Shown here piece after piece: positions 60,566 through 64,000 of a stretch of 64,000 nucleotides of DNA. The stretch comes from Planctomycetales bacterium 10988. GTDB lineage: Bacteria; Planctomycetota; Planctomycetia; Pirellulales; Pb10988. The stretch is taken from the NCBI GenBank assembly GCA_009664345.1, contig CP043547.1, forward strand, positions 4,926,709 through 4,990,708. Direction: 5' to 3'. Under the pieces are notes generated by a model that was given only the letters and a program-made list of their open reading frames with translations, was not told where the DNA came from and searched no databases. A program made the position numbers and the translations under genes. Position 1 is the first letter of the stretch, and each line of letters begins with the position of its first letter.

Positions 60566-62365
60566 CTAAACTTCACAGAGAACAACCTCTTCGAGCTTCT
60601 CCGTCTCTTTCTCCACCTCAATGGTTGCAGCAGGAAAAATCAAAGGCTGATAACGTTTCCACAGCCAAGGAGGCTGATCCATTTGACGGAGATAATTTCG
60701 GAGAAAAGATGCCTGAAGTTCTTGATTGACAAGAGGTTGGAGAGAATTTATCTCCGCCATCAACGCTTGAAGCTGATGAATCCGATCGCTCAGCACCATC
60801 GGTTTTCCGAAGGTAAACGCCTGCCAATCGGTCACACATGCCCGGGGCAATTTGCAATGATTTCGCTTCGAAATCCACCCAAATTGCGAAAGTATCAGCT
60901 TCTCCGAGCGGACTCCCCAACGGTGCATACGGCCAATCAATCTCCCTAAGTCCCTCATTATAATAGACTTATCCGGAGTAGGATGAAAAGGCAAAGTTGC
61001 CTCATCATCTGTCCTCCAAAGTTGAGATAGCCCCTGAGGCTGCCGATCGACAGCAGATAAGAGAACCGCTTCTTCGCCCCGGCGATGGGGCAGAAAAATC
61101 GCTAAGGGCTGAGGAGCGTGGAGATTACGCAATTTCAGACCATTCAGAACAAACCAAGACTGCATCGCCTCGGCGGATCGTTCTTTCCAACTCCAACGGC
61201 TGATCGATTCGTCTTCGATAAAGCGTTCAATTCGCAAGAACTTTTGGTCAAAGTGTTCAGCCCCTTGCTCGGTCCATCTGAGGTATTGATCGCCGCAAGT
61301 CCCTTCTTGATAATGCTTTGTGTACTGTTTCCACCAGAGTTCGAGTGCCTGAGGATCGACTCCGGCCACCGCTAAGGTCCTTGCGTTTCCGATTTCCAGC
61401 CTTTGAAAAGAACGATTTTTTTCCAAGGCCCGTACATCTCGCTCGCAGGCGGTTTGCACATTCCACTGTCCAATCCGCCGCTCGATGCTTCGCGTGGTTC
61501 GCGGAAGATTCGGAACGCGCCAATGCCGACGGGATTCCTGATAAGTCTTCCAAAATTTTGCCCGCTCGCGACGACTGGAACGATCGATCATCGCCGCTCC
61601 GAAAATCGCTAAGTGTTCGGCACTTTCCCGCCAAGTTAATCGCGAAAACAACTCCACCGAGGTTAAATCGACCAAGTAAAGCTTCGGCAAATCGGTCGTC
61701 AATCGGCTCGCGTCCGCTGGTGGTTGAACGAGAAGATTCTCGCTATGCAAGTCTCGCGGGAAAACCCCAGCATCATGAAGCCGGGCGACATAGCTTCCCA
61801 AAGATTCCAGAAGTCGTTCTCTGACAAGAGGTTGCTGCCAGCGAGAAAGCTTCGGAATAAAGTCCGCCAAATAATGTTCCAAAGTCTGACTGCGAGAAAC
61901 GGCCTCGGACAAAAACCAACTTTCGCTCGGCAAACCGAAGGCCTTGCGTTCTCCCCAGGCAATCGGGCGAACCGCCGGAATTTGCCGTCGCCACAGTTCG
62001 CGGGCATGCGAAAATTCTCGCTGAGCGGGAGACAGATGCCACCAATGTTTGCCGCGATCCGAGATCGATGGATTATGGAAATGCTTGAGGTACCAGCACT
62101 TATGACCAATATGAAAGAGCGTGACGGTACAGCGTTTGCCGCGTTTGACAATCTGTGCTTTCCCCTCGGCGAGCCAATTTCGCAACGTCGCCTGGGGGAC
62201 GGCTTGGCAAAAATCTTCCGCATCCGGCACCCCTTCCCAATCAATTTGATCGGCTTGCCAAGAATGCAGCGGCGGGAGTGTGCCCGAGGAAAGGGAAAGA
62301 TCGAGGCATCGATCGGCGTGCAAATTCAGCGGGACACGCCGTGGGAGCGGAGCAGCTTCCATCAT
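60566..62365 (-). CDS. Tandem lipopolysaccharide (Kdo) kinase-like protein
   Basis: About 599 residues from the ATG at 62365. The first kinase-like domain (about 60-290) has VKRGKRCTVTLFHIGHKCWYLKHF (lysine region), the catalytic loop LHDAGVFPRDLHSENLLV and LYLVDLTSVELF (Asp of the DFG equivalent), as in WaaP/KdkA/RfaP sugar kinases. The second domain (about 310-595) follows the same plan but its catalytic loop reads MHRWGVRSEKLILSQFGW, lacking the HxD aspartate, and VTDWQAF replaces DFG. I infer an active first kinase and a pseudokinase second half. The probable substrate is Kdo or heptose of LPS, in line with waaA in this window. Confidence 0.8.
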   Translation of the reverse strand: MMEAAPLPRRVPLNLHADRCLDLSLSSGTLPPLHSWQADQIDWEGVPDAEDFCQAVPQATLRNWLAEGKAQIVKRGKRCTVTLFHIGHKCWYLKHFHNPSISDRGKHWWHLSPAQREFSHARELWRRQIPAVRPIAWGERKAFGLPSESWFLSEAVSRSQTLEHYLADFIPKLSRWQQPLVRERLLESLGSYVARLHDAGVFPRDLHSENLLVQPPADASRLTTDLPKLYLVDLTSVELFSRLTWRESAEHLAIFGAAMIDRSSRRERAKFWKTYQESRRHWRVPNLPRTTRSIERRIGQWNVQTACERDVRALEKNRSFQRLEIGNARTLAVAGVDPQALELWWKQYTKHYQEGTCGDQYLRWTEQGAEHFDQKFLRIERFIEDESISRWSWKERSAEAMQSWFVLNGLKLRNLHAPQPLAIFLPHRRGEEAVLLSAVDRQPQGLSQLWRTDDEATLPFHPTPDKSIIMRDLGRLIGRMHRWGVRSEKLILSQFGWISKRNHCKLPRACVTDWQAFTFGKPMVLSDRIHQLQALMAEINSLQPLVNQELQASFLRNYLRQMDQPPWLWKRYQPLIFPAATIEVEKETEKLEEVVLCEV

Positions 62366-62761
62366 GGTATAGATAAACCACATAGGTTTTGCCTAAACTC
62401 CTCGATTACAGAAAATGAGCCCGCGAGGAGGAAAAGGCCAGGAGGCAAATGGTGAATTCCCTCACCTCGCATTAACGCCCGAATCATACCGAATCCGGCG
62501 TTTTTTCAGAAGTTCAATCGAGACATCCCAGAATCGAACAAACCACCGATCTGCCAGGGAGAGTTCCCAGACTCAGCCGCAGGAACCTCTTGCTCCTATG
62601 GCATCCTGTGTTAACAATCATCGTTCGGGGGTACGCATTTTTGATAAATGCTACGTAAAATTTCCAAGAACTTTCGAAAATCCCTCCGCTTTTCTGCTAT
62701 TTTTAGCCAGGATAACGAAGTAATTATTCTCTCTAAGTCATTTTCTAGAAGTAACTTACCA

Positions 62762-63100
62762 ATGGAAGAAATCCCTCCGCTCGAAGCGTTTAGCCTCCTC
62801 GATTTGCGAGTCGGAAAAATTACCAAAGTAGAGGAAAACAGCAAAGCCAGGAAGCCTGCCTATAAGCTTTGGATCGATTTCGGGCCGCTCGGAATGAAGC
62901 AGAGTTCGGCGCAAATTACCCAGCTATACCAACCGAAAGACTTGATTGATCGTTTGGTCATCGCTGCGGTCAACTTGGGAACGCGGAAAATCGCCGGGTT
63001 CAAATCAGAAGTGCTTGTCCTAGGGGTGCCGGATGAAGAAAATCGCGTCGTTTTGCTCTCGGTCGAACGCGAAATCCCCCTCGGTGGGAAAGTCTATTGA
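62762..63100 (+). CDS. csaA: CsaA-type tRNA-binding domain protein
   Basis: 112 residues from the ATG at 62762 (MEEIPPLEAFSLLDLRVGKITKVEEN); upstream open codons do not match the family. It is a single OB-fold tRNA-binding (EMAP-II-like) domain: FSLLDLRVGKI, ARKPAYKLWIDFGPLGMKQSSAQIT, AAVNLGTRKIAGFKSEVLVLG and VVLLSVEREIPLGGKVY. CsaA is a dimeric tRNA-binding protein with chaperone-like effects on export. Length and motifs fit the family exactly. It is convergent with the next gene, with three bases between the stops. Confidence 0.92.
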   Translation: MEEIPPLEAFSLLDLRVGKITKVEENSKARKPAYKLWIDFGPLGMKQSSAQITQLYQPKDLIDRLVIAAVNLGTRKIAGFKSEVLVLGVPDEENRVVLLSVEREIPLGGKVY

Positions 63101-63103
63101 TCT

Positions 63104-64000
63104 TTAGAGATGCAAAAGTTCTTTCGGATCGAGCGAGGAAAGGGTTTCCTCAGAACAACTCCGACCAGGAGCAAACGGAGAAAGATCAAACAGAAGTTCT
63201 TCTCCTAAAAGAAGTTGTGTCATGACTTCCGCCGTTGCGGGCGACCATTCAAGGCCCGAACGAAAATGCCCCGCCGCGATGAATAGGTTCTCCGTATCTC
63301 CTAAACGGCCTAAATAGGGCAGCTTATCCGGAGTGCCGGGCCGCAAACCGGACCAAGATTTTTCGATCTGCATCGTGGCCGCTTCGGGAAGACGATCGCA
63401 AGCGTATTTCAACAAATTCGCCGTCGCTCCAGCGGTGTTTTCCTTACGAAAACCGACTCGTTCTTGCGTCGAACCCACGAGCAATCGCCCATCGGGACGC
63501 GAAACGAGATAGTGCGAACCCTCGTTCAGATCGTGGAAGAGGAGGCGTTTTTCTCCTTTGAGAAGCACGATTTGCCCACGAATCGGTTCCACCTCCAGCG
63601 GCACGCCGACTTGCCGAGCCAGCCGACCGGTCCAAGCCCCGGCGGTGAGGACATATTGCTTCGCGGTGTAGGAATCGATGGCGGTTTCCACCTTGATGAC
63701 GCCGTTCACATCGACGGGGATTGCCTCGACTTCAGCAAAAGGAATGACTTTGACTCCGCGAAGCTGGCACGCCATCAGGAGGGCTTTGAGATGCCGAGGG
63801 TTCCGAATTTGCCCCGCCGTCGGGAGGTAAAAGGTTTTGAACTCCGCGGAGTGCGGCAAGGTGAGAGAGGGTTCGGCGTGTTTGATTTTCTCAGGCATGG
63901 TGGATTCGAAAGGAATTTGTTCGGCGTTCCAAGCATTTTGCAGATGGGATTCGGCCTCGCTCAGCGATGGGGGCAAGCATTCCCAGGCCCCGCAATAATG
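63104..64000 (-). CDS. thiO: Glycine oxidase ThiO-like FAD-dependent oxidoreductase (partial)
   Basis: The frame is open to the end of the window, so the N-terminus with the FAD-binding GxGxxG is missing; 298 residues are present. The DAO-type core shows YLPTAGQIRNPRHLKALLMAC, GAWTGRLARQVGVPLEVEPIRGQIVLL, YLVSRPDGRLLVGSTQERVGF, SWSGLRPGTPDKLPYLG and FIAAGHFRSGLEWSPATAEVM, typical of glycine oxidase. ThiO oxidises glycine to iminoacetate for the thiazole of thiamine in many aerobes. No other thi gene is visible on this side. A related D-amino-acid oxidase is the alternative. Confidence 0.85.
   Translation of the reverse strand, partial: HYCGAWECLPPSLSEAESHLQNAWNAEQIPFESTMPEKIKHAEPSLTLPHSAEFKTFYLPTAGQIRNPRHLKALLMACQLRGVKVIPFAEVEAIPVDVNGVIKVETAIDSYTAKQYVLTAGAWTGRLARQVGVPLEVEPIRGQIVLLKGEKRLLFHDLNEGSHYLVSRPDGRLLVGSTQERVGFRKENTAGATANLLKYACDRLPEAATMQIEKSWSGLRPGTPDKLPYLGRLGDTENLFIAAGHFRSGLEWSPATAEVMTQLLLGEELLFDLSPFAPGRSCSEETLSSLDPKELLHL

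Overview
The window looks like chromosomal DNA of a planctomycete. The evidence is: secreted proteins with the N-terminal LExLExRQLLA-type motif followed by ELWxxDGT and FG-GAP repeats; a sulfatase fused to a DUF1080 domain; a PVC-type CxxCH cytochrome fused to a sugar-dehydrogenase-like beta-propeller; a single-gene PqqD/M50/HlyD fusion beside two more HlyD proteins; weak or absent Shine-Dalgarno sites at many genes; and housekeeping genes (infC, truB, rimO, pgsA, metK) scattered singly rather than in their usual operons. I cannot name genus or species. No rRNA, tRNA, CRISPR array or insertion sequence was found.

Layout. 1-5.7 kb: three tandem paralogues of large secreted repeat proteins (the first only as a tail). 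5.8-14.5 kb: waaA (Kdo transferase), metK, a membrane protein, a Ser/Thr kinase, a CinA-like protein with a degenerate deamidase site, a glycosyltransferase, a DUF4404 protein and infC, which starts at AUC. 15-18.7 kb: a bacterial PARG-like protein, a GNAT acetyltransferase and a frameshifted OPT transporter. 18.9-24.7 kb: a formamidase-like protein and the three-gene operon for the osmoprotectant N-acetylglutaminylglutamine amide (NAGGN). 24.7-28.4 kb: an AT-rich accessory block with ORFans, one of them frameshifted at a homopolymer, and an esterase. 28.4-37.8 kb: a DraRnl-type RNA ligase, then a catabolic island in which a sulfatase diverges from a LacI regulator, a two-component sodium:solute symporter and a dehydrogenase-cytochrome. 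39.3-44.7 kb: a GAF-HlyD / HlyD / PqqD-M50-HlyD cluster that may be an export machine. 44.8-49.8 kb: a ketosynthase-like protein lacking its active-site cysteine, a lone ferredoxin-oxidoreductase gamma-like protein and an orphan histidine kinase. 50-64 kb: small hypotheticals, rimO, pgsA, larC, a BshB1-like deacetylase, a CbiE-CbiT fusion, a VWA protein, truB, a tandem Kdo-kinase-like protein, csaA and the end of a thiO-like oxidase.

The most unexplained signal is a dispersed palindrome, A5-GTRC-T5 and variants. It recurs about twenty times, both inside coding sequence and between genes. At four gene borders it appears as pairs 25-26 bp apart, where the two arms can fold into a terminator-like hairpin. 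Three of the four pairs share a TTCAAT linker. Other notable points are the infC AUC start, two single-base frameshifts at homopolymers, inactive-looking CinA and ketosynthase active sites, and paired ATGCAAAT half-sites between the divergent sulfatase and LacI genes.
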